The notes beneath the pieces are model-generated. The model was not told the DNA's origin and searched no databases. It saw nothing but the letters and a program-made list of their open reading frames with translations. DNA of 11,453 bases from Natrialbaceae archaeon. GTDB taxonomy: Archaea; Halobacteriota; Halobacteria; Halobacteriales; Natrialbaceae. Positions 6,247-11,453 of this stretch are shown piece after piece (the stretch's first letter is position 1; every line of letters begins with the position of its first letter). The stretch covers positions 1-11,453 of the forward strand of contig PUPA01000194.1 of NCBI GenBank assembly GCA_003552885.1, given 5' to 3'. The translations under genes were made by a program, and so were the position numbers.

Positions 6247-7220
6247 GCCCGCCACCCGGCGGCCGGTCGACGACCGACGTCGTCCTGGCGGCCGGAACGG
6301 CGACGCTCGCCGTCGCCGTCCTCGCGGTGTTCGTCCCGATCGCCGTCGGCGTGATGCCCGCGGCCTTCTTCGAGTACGGCTGTCTGGCGAGCCGGGCCGT
6401 CGGTTCGGAGTTCGGTTGCTATGGCTTCCTCTGGAACACCGTCACGACCGGCGTCTTCGTCGGGATCGCCGGTCCGGCCATCGGGATGTTCCTGGTCCAC
6501 CGCGAGATGGCGCTGATCGGCGAGACGCTCGCACACACGGCGTTCGCCGGGGTCGCCCTCGGGACGGTCCTGTTCGGCGTCTCGGGCTGGGACGCCCAGC
6601 TGTTGCTCGTCGCCGTCGCCGTGGCGGTCGTCGGTGCCCTCGGCGTCCAGGCGCTCGTCGATCGGACCGCGAGCCACGGCGACGTGCCGATCGCGATCGT
6701 GCTGACCGGCAGTTTCGCGATCGGCACGCTGCTCATCGACCTCGGCGGCGGCTTCGCGTTCGTCGACATCAACAGCTACCTGTTCGGAAACATCTCGATC
6801 ACCGACGACCGGAGCGTGACGCTGATCGCCCTGCTGACCGCCGCCGTCGTCGGCTGTGTCGCCGTCGCCTACAGGCCGTTGTTGTTCATCACCTTCGACG
6901 AGGAGGCCGCACGGGTCGCCCGGCTGAACGTCCCCGTGTACAACGGGTTGTTGGTCGTCCTGACCGCCGTGGTGGTCGTCGGCGCGATGCAGATCCTCGG
7001 GGTGATCCTCGTCGCCGCGATGCTCGTCGTGCCGGCGGCGGCCGCCTCGCTCGTCCTCGACGGCTTCAGGTCCGCACTCTACGGCTCGGTTCTCGTCGGC
7101 GTCGCCTCGGTGCTCTCGGGGATCGGACTCTCCTGGAGCTACGGCCTCCGGCCGGGGGCGACGATCGTCGTCGTCGCCATCGCGATCTACCTCCTCGCGG
7201 TCGTCGTCGGCGAGGGGTGA
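6243..7220 (+). CDS. znuB: Metal ABC transporter permease, ZnuB-like (ABC-3 family)
   Basis: This gene encodes the membrane channel of the Zn/Mn importer. The 325-residue protein has about eight to nine hydrophobic segments, including an N-terminal one at 12-38 followed by a loop with Cys47 and Cys59. Family motifs are clear: MALIGETLAHTAFAGVALG at 89-107, which holds the region that contacts the ATPase; YLFGNIS at 179-185; TFDEEAARVAR at 217-227; and MQILGVILVAAMLVVPAAAA at 249-268 in the late helices. SYGLRPGATIV at 299-309 also fits. The ATG at 6243 overlaps the znuA stop (ATGA), so the two genes are translationally coupled. An ABC ATPase (znuC) is normally part of this operon, but none lies before, between or directly after these genes in the window. 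The next gene, on the opposite strand, is an M48 peptidase. Confidence 0.95.
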   Translation: MSPPPGGRSTTDVVLAAGTATLAVAVLAVFVPIAVGVMPAAFFEYGCLASRAVGSEFGCYGFLWNTVTTGVFVGIAGPAIGMFLVHREMALIGETLAHTAFAGVALGTVLFGVSGWDAQLLLVAVAVAVVGALGVQALVDRTASHGDVPIAIVLTGSFAIGTLLIDLGGGFAFVDINSYLFGNISITDDRSVTLIALLTAAVVGCVAVAYRPLLFITFDEEAARVARLNVPVYNGLLVVLTAVVVVGAMQILGVILVAAMLVVPAAAASLVLDGFRSALYGSVLVGVASVLSGIGLSWSYGLRPGATIVVVAIAIYLLAVVVGEG

Positions 7221-7547
7221 GCCGGGACGCGGGGCGTCCTCCACGACGTCGACCGAGCTGCCGACCGCCACGAGGACTGACGAGCACACCGAGTGAAACT
7301 GAGCACGATCGGTCGGCGACGACCAGTTCCCCTTTCGCCCGTACGATCGAGCACGACGGATGCGACTCACTGGCCCCGTCGGACTCGGGATTCGAGCACT
7401 CCTCGACGCGGCGATCACCCTCGCGTCGATGCTCGCGAGTGCGTCCGTGCTCCTCGGCTGCCTCGATCGGCGACCGTCATCGACGTCGAACGCTCTCGAA
7501 GACCAGGACCCCTCGAACGGGGAGACGGGGCGGCCGGATTGGCCACT
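7221..7547. other. 327-base gap between convergent znuB and M48 peptidase genes
   Basis: I see no gene I can support here. A small inverted repeat, GGACG CGGGG CGTCC at 7225-7239, lies just after the znuB stop and could act in 3' end formation, though no T run follows. A plus-strand frame from an ATG at 7360 shows G/C-rich third positions and a hydrophobic start (MRLTGPVGLGIRALLDAAIT, then LASASVLLGC near residue 34). It continues antisense through the end of the peptidase gene to 7824. It may be the relic of a gene start, but it is not convincing as a CDS. Confidence 0.4.
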
Positions 7548-8777
7548 TCACCGGCCGGTCTCGCGAAGTCGATCGATGCGTTTCTCGGTCGGGGGATGCG
7601 TCCCGAAGATCCGGCGTGCGATGAACCGCCTGGTCCGATCGAAGAAGGGGTGTTCCTCCCACGGGGGCGGGACGATCGAAAACGCCGTCGTCGAGCGGTG
7701 CTCGCGGAGGTCGCTTGCGGGACGCGCCGCGAGCTCGCGATCCAGCGTCTCCAGAGCGCTGGCCAGTGCCGTGGGGTCGCCGGTGATCGCGACGGCGCCC
7801 CGATCGGCGACGTACTCGCGATAGCGGGCCACGAGGGCGCTAACCCATCGGCTCAGACCGGCGACGACCAGTATAGGGATCGCGATCACCGGGTGGTGGT
7901 ACGGGTTTCGCTGACCGTCCAGTTCGTTCTCGAGCATCGCGTGGGCTTTCGCTCTCGGAATCGAGAGGGCCGTCAGTATCGCCGCGTCGCGGTTGAGGAG
8001 GTGGGCGAGTTCGTGAGCGAGGACGGCTTCGAGTTCGCGGTCCGAAAGTCGCTCACAGAGCCCACGCGAGACGACGATCGCCGACGTCCGTGGCCGAACG
8101 CCGACGGTCGCGGCGATCGGCGTCCGTTCACGACCGAGTCGAACGGTCGGGGCCGGCAGGCCCGCCTGGTTCGCGAGTCGGTCGACGCGCGCCTGCAGGT
8201 CCTCTAAGCGCTCGGTATCGTCGGCGTCCAGCTCGTCGCGTCCGAGGACGCGAACCTCCTCCTCGAGTCGTCGCTGGACGCTGCCGCCCTCGCCCAGTTC
8301 GTCGGCGACGAGGCGTCCAGTCAGAACGAGCGAACCGACGATCCCGGCGACGACGGCGAGCGAGATGACGACCTGAAACGGCGTCAGCGAGCTGGTTTCG
8401 ACGAGTACGAAACCGACGGACCAGGCGACGAGGAGCCCGAAAGCGACGCCGCCCGAGCGAAGCACCGCGCGGGTATCGGGATTCGCGATACCGCGTGCCA
8501 GGTGTTCGAACGCCTCGGACAAGGCGTCGTGGCCGAGACGACCGACCACGAGTGGGGCCGGCATCACCCACCGGTAGACGGTCGCGACGACGAGCCAGGG
8601 AACGACGAGAAGCAGGCAGACGGCGAGCGCCCACGGAGCGAGCGTCAAAAACACCACCGTGACGCTAGCGATCATCACGAACTCGAGGACGAGCAGCGTC
8701 ACGATCCCGGACGCGACGATAACGCCGGCGACCAGCATCCGGATCCAGAGCCCGAACGTCATCCACAGTCGTTGCAT
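7548..8777 (-). CDS. Membrane-bound M48 family zinc metallopeptidase (first paralogue)
   Basis: This gene encodes an HtpX/Ste24-related membrane peptidase of 409 residues, probably acting in membrane-protein quality control. The N-terminal part has hydrophobic segments near 11-31, 35-68, 110-126 and 134-155. After a charged linker (156-205) comes the catalytic domain. The zinc and catalytic motif HELAH is at 255-259, inside LEAVLAHELAHLLNRDAA. The third zinc ligand is Glu321 in YREYVAD. The end carries VPPPWEEHPFFDRTRRF (369-385) and FGTHPPTEKRI (391-401). All catalytic residues are intact. The ATG at 8777 fits a TATA-like GATATAA about 44-50 bases upstream, so a short leader is expected. It lies 99 bases downstream of its longer paralogue on the same strand, so co-transcription is possible in addition to its own promoter. 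It is convergent with znuB. The substrate is unknown. Confidence 0.92.
   Translation of the reverse strand: MQRLWMTFGLWIRMLVAGVIVASGIVTLLVLEFVMIASVTVVFLTLAPWALAVCLLLVVPWLVVATVYRWVMPAPLVVGRLGHDALSEAFEHLARGIANPDTRAVLRSGGVAFGLLVAWSVGFVLVETSSLTPFQVVISLAVVAGIVGSLVLTGRLVADELGEGGSVQRRLEEEVRVLGRDELDADDTERLEDLQARVDRLANQAGLPAPTVRLGRERTPIAATVGVRPRTSAIVVSRGLCERLSDRELEAVLAHELAHLLNRDAAILTALSIPRAKAHAMLENELDGQRNPYHHPVIAIPILVVAGLSRWVSALVARYREYVADRGAVAITGDPTALASALETLDRELAARPASDLREHRSTTAFSIVPPPWEEHPFFDRTRRFIARRIFGTHPPTEKRIDRLRETGR
7571..7676 (-). repeat. Copy A of a 106-base near-identical block shared by the two M48 genes
   Basis: Bases 7571-7676 match 8897-9002 at 100 of 106 positions with no gaps (constant offset 1326). 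Bases 7623-7676 are identical over 54 positions. The block encodes the C-terminal PPPWEEHPFFDRTRRF to HPPTEKRI region. Flanking coding sequence is much more diverged. Confidence 0.9.
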
Positions 8778-8819
8778 CGTACCATCATCCGTTAGACCGG
8801 CATCCCTTCCGCCGATTTC

Positions 8820-8828
8820 GTTATATCA
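8820..8828 (-). promoter_or_regulatory. TATA-like box of the shorter M48 gene
   Basis: The minus strand reads TGATATAAC, an A/T-rich core about 44-50 bases upstream of the ATG at 8777. A start site about 25 bases downstream would give a leader of roughly 20 bases. A second A/T patch, GTATTTTTG at 8842-8850, is an alternative. Confidence 0.4.
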
Positions 8829-8876
8829 TCACACGCTCGACAAAAATACGTTCGGTTCCGGTTCCACGCCCGTGCT

Positions 8877-10598
8877 CTATGGGTTACTTTTGAGGCGCTC
8901 GATGCGTTTTTGCGTCGGGGGATGCGTGCCGAAGATCCGGCGTGCGACGAACCGCCTGGTCCGATCGAAGAAGGGGTGTTCCTCCCACGGGGGCGGGACG
9001 ATGGCGAACGCAGCGGCCGTCTCCCCTTCGCGGAGATCCGTCGACGGACGACGATCGAGGGTGGCGTCGAGCGACTCGAGCGCGCTCGCGAGAGCGGCTG
9101 GATCACCGGTGAGTGCGACCGCGCCGTCGTCGGCAGCGTACTCTCGGCCACGCGAGACGAGAGCGACGTACCACCGGCTGAGAGTTCGAACCAGAATCGA
9201 GAGCGGCTCTACGATGGGATTGTAGCCGTACCGGCTGCGAGCGAGCCGTGCGACGGCACCGGGTGCTGACAGCGCAGTGAGCACCGCAGCGTCTCGGTTA
9301 GCGACGTGGGCGAGTTCGTGGGCGATGACGGCCTCTAGTTCGCGACCGTCGAGCGTCTCGATCACCCCCCGGGAGAGGACGAGGGTCGATGTAGTGGGAC
9401 GGTAGCCCACCGTTATCGCGAGAGGTGTACTGTGATCGAGTATCCGAACCTCGGGAGGCGGCAAATCGGCCTGTCCGGCGAGGCGGGTGACGGTCGCAAC
9501 GAGGGACGTGTCCTCATCGACGTTCCGGTCGCCGGTCGATCCTCCCGTCCCGGCGATCCAATCTGCCGATTCGGTAGTTCCGAGCGCTTCCAAATCGAAT
9601 CCCTCCTCGAGATAACGGAGGACGGCGGTGTTACCAGTGGCCTCCGAACGGAGCGTAGCACCGGTGTGGATGCCGACGAACACGACAGCACTCATCGCAG
9701 CAACCGAGACGATGGTGGTTTCGACCGACGTGAAAATCGTCGTCAAGTAGCTGGCTCCGACCGTACCGATGCCGGCGACGGTGATCAGGATGAGCAGGTG
9801 CACCCCTGTGGCCTGCTCGAGTCTGGTACGCATTCGTCCGATTTCGTCGGTGATGCCGTAGACTCCCGCCGGATCGACGGGTTCCTCCCCAGCGCTCTCG
9901 GCGGCGCGGCGCTCGACGGCGTCTCGCACCTTCTCGACGTGGTCTGGAACGAAGATGGATCCGAACACGAGCCAGACGAGCGCGGCGACGACGAGCAGGG
10001 CGAACCCGGCCCAGTAACCCACGCTGAGGTAGACGATGACAAGCACGCCGATGACGAGCCAACTGCCGCCGGTCGTGCGCTCGTCGTCCGCCCCGTCCTT
10101 CGAGTTGACCCACTCACGGGCGGCCCAGAGATACCCGGCCGTTATCAGGTAAAAGAAGCCGAGCAGCACCAGGAACGCGAAGAGCGGGTCGGGTAGCGCC
10201 GGCTGGAGGAAGGGCAGGGCGGCTAACACGATCAGTAACGACGAGAGCAACAGCACGTACGACGCGAGTTCGACGGTCCCCTGGGCGAGCGCACCCGCCG
10301 GAGCGGAACGCCCGCGGGCGGTTCGGACGGTTCGCAGCGACAGCTCTACGGCCCCCAGGCAAGTGATCGCAACTGTAACCACAACTGCGGTGGCGAGCGG
10401 ATCGGCCATGGGGCTCGAGCCGGAGCTGGGGAAAACCGGCAGTGATGAAAGGGCCCCGACGCCGTACTGAACGCCGACGTAAACCGGGACGCCGATCAAC
10501 AGGAGGGCAGCACCGACGACGGCGCTCGAGAGGGCGAGACAGCTTCCGGCAGCGATAACGGTTCGGACGAGAAGGCTGACACGGATGGAGGGGGTCAC
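8877..10598 (-). CDS. Membrane-bound M48 family zinc metallopeptidase with long membrane N-terminus (second paralogue)
   Basis: This 573-residue peptidase has an intact M48 site. HELAH is at 427-431 inside LEAVIAHELAHVANRDAAVL, and the third ligand Glu486 is in GREYAAD. Hydrophobic segments before it lie near 12-45, 68-88, 112-130, 137-160, 179-211, 267-285 and 293-315, so its membrane part is far larger than that of the neighbouring paralogue and not alignable with it by eye. The C-terminus VPPPWEEHPFFDRTRRF (534-550) and FGTHPPTQKRI (556-566) nearly repeats the paralogue. The start is the GTG at 10598. It is decided by GAGGTGA seven bases upstream, a strong Shine-Dalgarno match, and no ATG lies near. 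A TATA-like ATTTTTGATA lies at about 10663-10672. Quality control or processing of membrane proteins is the family role; its substrate is unknown. Confidence 0.92.
   Translation of the reverse strand: MTPSIRVSLLVRTVIAAGSCLALSSAVVGAALLLIGVPVYVGVQYGVGALSSLPVFPSSGSSPMADPLATAVVVTVAITCLGAVELSLRTVRTARGRSAPAGALAQGTVELASYVLLLSSLLIVLAALPFLQPALPDPLFAFLVLLGFFYLITAGYLWAAREWVNSKDGADDERTTGGSWLVIGVLVIVYLSVGYWAGFALLVVAALVWLVFGSIFVPDHVEKVRDAVERRAAESAGEEPVDPAGVYGITDEIGRMRTRLEQATGVHLLILITVAGIGTVGASYLTTIFTSVETTIVSVAAMSAVVFVGIHTGATLRSEATGNTAVLRYLEEGFDLEALGTTESADWIAGTGGSTGDRNVDEDTSLVATVTRLAGQADLPPPEVRILDHSTPLAITVGYRPTTSTLVLSRGVIETLDGRELEAVIAHELAHVANRDAAVLTALSAPGAVARLARSRYGYNPIVEPLSILVRTLSRWYVALVSRGREYAADDGAVALTGDPAALASALESLDATLDRRPSTDLREGETAAAFAIVPPPWEEHPFFDRTRRFVARRIFGTHPPTQKRIERLKSNP
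8897..9002 (-). repeat. Copy B of the near-identical M48 block
   Basis: This is the partner of 7571-7676, with 54 identical bases at 8949-9002 and 100 of 106 overall. It codes for the same C-terminal segment in the longer peptidase. Conservation at synonymous positions here exceeds that in the HELAH region of the same two genes. Confidence 0.9.
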
Positions 10599-10605
10599 GA
10601 CGTGT

Positions 10606-10612
10606 TCACCTC
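10606..10612 (-). promoter_or_regulatory. Strong ribosome-binding site for the GTG start at 10598
   Basis: The minus strand reads GAGGTGA, a perfect seven-base match to the anti-Shine-Dalgarno complement, seven bases before the GTG. It fixes the start of the longer M48 gene, and it implies a leadered transcript, unlike most genes in this window. Confidence 0.75.
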
Positions 10613-10742
10613 GGATGGTTGTGGTTCCGACGGGGGAGGGTACGACTGAGGGGACGCATCCGGTATCAAAAATGAGTTTCGAGGGTGAAATAGATACCTG
10701 ACTGATTCAAAAAGCGGTGAGACACACCACCGATCACGATAC

Positions 10743-10759
10743 TGTCAAAATACGTGACA
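10743..10759. repeat. Inverted repeat TGTCA-N7-TGACA (candidate operator)
   Basis: TGTCA at 10743-10747 and TGACA at 10755-10759 form a perfect five-base dyad over a seven-base A/T-rich spacer, followed by ATAATTA. The 17-base size suits a dimeric winged-helix regulator. Which gene it would control is unclear; the winged-helix gene begins 330 bases downstream and the longer M48 gene 145 bases away on the other side. Confidence 0.35.
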
Positions 10760-10789
10760 ATAATTACGGAAGGTGGGACGAGATCGAAA

Positions 10790-10807
10790 GCTGCTGCAGC
10801 CAGCAGC
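10790..10807. repeat. Perfect hairpin, 7-base stem
   Basis: GCTGCTG at 10790-10796 pairs exactly with CAGCAGC at 10801-10807 around a CAGC loop. No T run follows on either strand, so a simple terminator is not indicated. Confidence 0.7.
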
Positions 10808-10834
10808 CGAGAGACAATGACGACCCCTCCGCTG

Positions 10835-10867
10835 GTGATATCCTCCTCGCGGTAAGCGCGGGGCTCC
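10835..10867 (-). mobile_element. Right-end-like hairpin of an IS200/IS605 (IS1341-type) element, probable relic
   Basis: On the minus strand GGAGCCCCGCG, a five-base loop and CGCGAGG form a 7-bp stem with one G-T wobble (stem bases 10845-10851 and 10857-10863). AGGATATCAC follows directly. The order AGCCCC-stem-loop-stem-GAGGATnTCA resembles, from memory, the right end found after tnpB genes in haloarchaea and bacteria. No tnpA or tnpB gene is recognisable in the gap, so at most a relic or solitary end is present. Confidence 0.35.
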
Positions 10868-10981
10868 TCACTGCAAGTTCAAAGCGTTTCTCCGCCTCGA
10901 ACCGTCGGGCCGGGTGTAGAATCGAACCGGAAGCAAGCTTCGTCAGAACTCACGGGTTTCGAGCTTCGCTACGCTGTTTTT

Positions 10982-10999
10982 CAACGTGTGAGAACGTTG
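10982..10999. repeat. Perfect hairpin, 6-base stem
   Basis: CAACGT at 10982-10987 pairs with ACGTTG at 10994-10999 around a GTGAGA loop. It lies on the side of the right-end-like hairpin where an omega-type RNA would be encoded. Confidence 0.65.
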
Positions 11000-11003
11000 T
11001 GAC

Positions 11004-11016
11004 ACTCGTTTCGAGT
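11004..11016. repeat. Short palindrome ACTCG-TTT-CGAGT
   Basis: ACTCG at 11004-11008 pairs with CGAGT at 11012-11016 around a three-base loop. It contains one of four TTTCGAG motifs in this gap. Confidence 0.55.
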
Positions 11017-11057
11017 CCGTGAAACGGCGGTTCGTGCACTCGAAATCCCTGCTTTGC

Positions 11058-11065
11058 TTTAATAT
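11058..11065 (+). promoter_or_regulatory. TATA-like box of the winged-helix regulator gene
   Basis: TTTAATAT lies about 26-33 bases before the GTG at 11091. This is a near-ideal haloarchaeal TATA box for a leaderless transcript and supports that GTG as start. Confidence 0.6.
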
Positions 11066-11090
11066 CCCCCACGAGTTATCCGACGGTACC

Positions 11091-11453
11091 GTGTCCGCGA
11101 TTCCGCCCTGGATCGACGAACGGATCGATCGGAACCTCGACAACGCGCTCACACAGGAGCACGTCGTCGAGACGATGCTCGAGTCCGATCGGCCGTTCTT
11201 CTCGATTCGCCAACTGCACGCGCGCATCAAGCCCGAGGTCAGCAGGGCCACCGTCCGCAACCGGCTTCGGGAACTGCAGGAGATCGACGTCGTCGCGACG
11301 GAGACGTACCCCGACTCGATCACGCTGTACTACGTCAACCACCCGGAGTCAGCGTGGCCGCTCTCGCCCGAGGGAAAACGCGCACTGAACGCAGACACCC
11401 CGCTGGATCGGCTCTCCACCCGCGGATTCCTCACGCTCTCGGACACGGCGGGG
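11091..11453 (+). CDS. Winged helix-turn-helix DNA-binding protein, 3' end outside window
   Basis: This gene encodes a probable haloarchaeal transcription regulator. The visible 121 residues begin MSAIPPWIDERIDRNLDNAL with GTG as start codon, and the frame is open at the right edge. A helix-turn-helix is visible at about 36-64: FFSIRQLHARIKPEVSRATV, then RNRLRELQEIDVV. The wing strand follows with TETYPDSITLYYVN (70-83). The composition is typical of the host and Asp/Glu-rich. The start is supported by TTTAATAT about 30 bases upstream. No ligand domain can be judged because the C-terminus is missing. It is divergent from the longer M48 gene across 492 bases. Target genes are unknown; the inverted repeats in that gap are candidates for autoregulation, which is only an inference. 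Confidence 0.8.
   Translation, partial: MSAIPPWIDERIDRNLDNALTQEHVVETMLESDRPFFSIRQLHARIKPEVSRATVRNRLRELQEIDVVATETYPDSITLYYVNHPESAWPLSPEGKRALNADTPLDRLSTRGFLTLSDTAG

Larger units (their letters stand above)
10599..11090. other. 492-base intergenic region, AT-richer, with several hairpins and possible mobile-element relic
   Basis: The gap separates the divergent M48 and winged-helix genes. It holds both promoters, an inverted repeat TGTCA-N7-TGACA, and hairpins at 10790-10807, 10845-10863, 10982-10999 and 11004-11016. The motif TTTCGAG occurs at 10677, 10957 and 11009 and, reversed, at 11039. A GTG-started frame at 10717-11022 (101 residues, six Cys) has a TATA-like GAAATAGATA about 20-30 bases upstream. 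It resembles no family I know and overlaps two of the hairpins, so I leave it uncalled. Confidence 0.5.

Noticed and set aside
4060..6255. Very long open frame on the minus strand opposite arfC and znuA (731 codons)
   Set aside because: It is a mirror of high-GC coding sequence. Two strongly supported genes with complete motifs lie on the plus strand, and the minus frame shows no family motif.
6116..7624. Plus-strand frame of 502 codons overlapping znuB
   Set aside because: It is an Arg-rich shadow frame; znuB in another frame has all ABC-3 permease motifs.
10895..10935. tRNA-like TCGAACC and GAATCGAACC stretches suggesting T-arms on the minus strand
   Set aside because: The bases around them do not form the 5-base T-stem, and no D-arm, anticodon arm or acceptor stem can be drawn.
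10717..11022. GTG-started frame of 101 codons with a TATA-like patch upstream
   Set aside because: It has no known family, six Cys and Ser/Arg-rich composition, and it overlaps two hairpins and the right-end-like structure. Not enough to call a gene.
1..11453. CRISPR arrays, rRNA genes, complete insertion sequences, replication origin
   Set aside because: No regularly spaced repeats, rRNA-like sequence, complete transposase or Cdc6/ORB-like cluster was seen.

Overview
The window looks like chromosomal DNA from a halophilic archaeon (class Halobacteria). It is GC-rich with strong G/C preference at third codon positions. The predicted soluble proteins are rich in Asp and Glu. Many genes have a TATA-like element about 25-30 bases before the start codon, as expected for leaderless archaeal transcripts. 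The families present (DUF63, the archaeal riboflavin-pathway reductase, Tat-type lipoprotein, membrane M48 peptidases) fit this. I cannot name the genus.

Layout: (1) 1-871, minus: start of a PfkB-family sugar or nucleoside kinase that runs off the left edge. (2) 1127-1948, minus: DUF63 membrane protein. (3) 2092-2727, plus: deoxyribose-phosphate aldolase (deoC), convergent with (4) 2759-3943, minus: a K+ channel with the TVGYGD filter and an RCK N-lobe. (5) 4085-4786, plus: the riboflavin-pathway reductase ArfC/RIB7, divergent from the channel. (6) 4882-7220, plus: a two-gene metal-uptake operon, znuA-like binding lipoprotein and znuB-like permease, joined by an ATGA overlap. No ATPase gene is present. 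(7) 7548-10598, minus: two tandem membrane-bound M48 zinc metallopeptidases. (8) 11091-11453, plus: a winged-helix regulator cut by the right edge. Gaps of more than 300 bases are at 7221-7547 and 10599-11090.

How they work together: DeoC and the kinase may belong to nucleoside or pentose breakdown, but nothing shows they are linked. znuA-znuB clearly form one transcript for Zn or Mn uptake and need an ATPase encoded elsewhere. The two M48 peptidases are paralogues. Their C-terminal ends are almost identical at DNA level, while their membrane N-termini are unrelated.

The points most worth a second look are: the ZnuA-like protein, which has a roughly 120-residue inserted domain with a His cluster and lacks the usual DPHxW histidine; the missing ATPase; the 54-base identical block shared by the two M48 genes, which suggests gene conversion; and the AT-richer gap at 10599-11090, which holds several hairpins, one of them resembling the right end of an IS200/IS605-type element.
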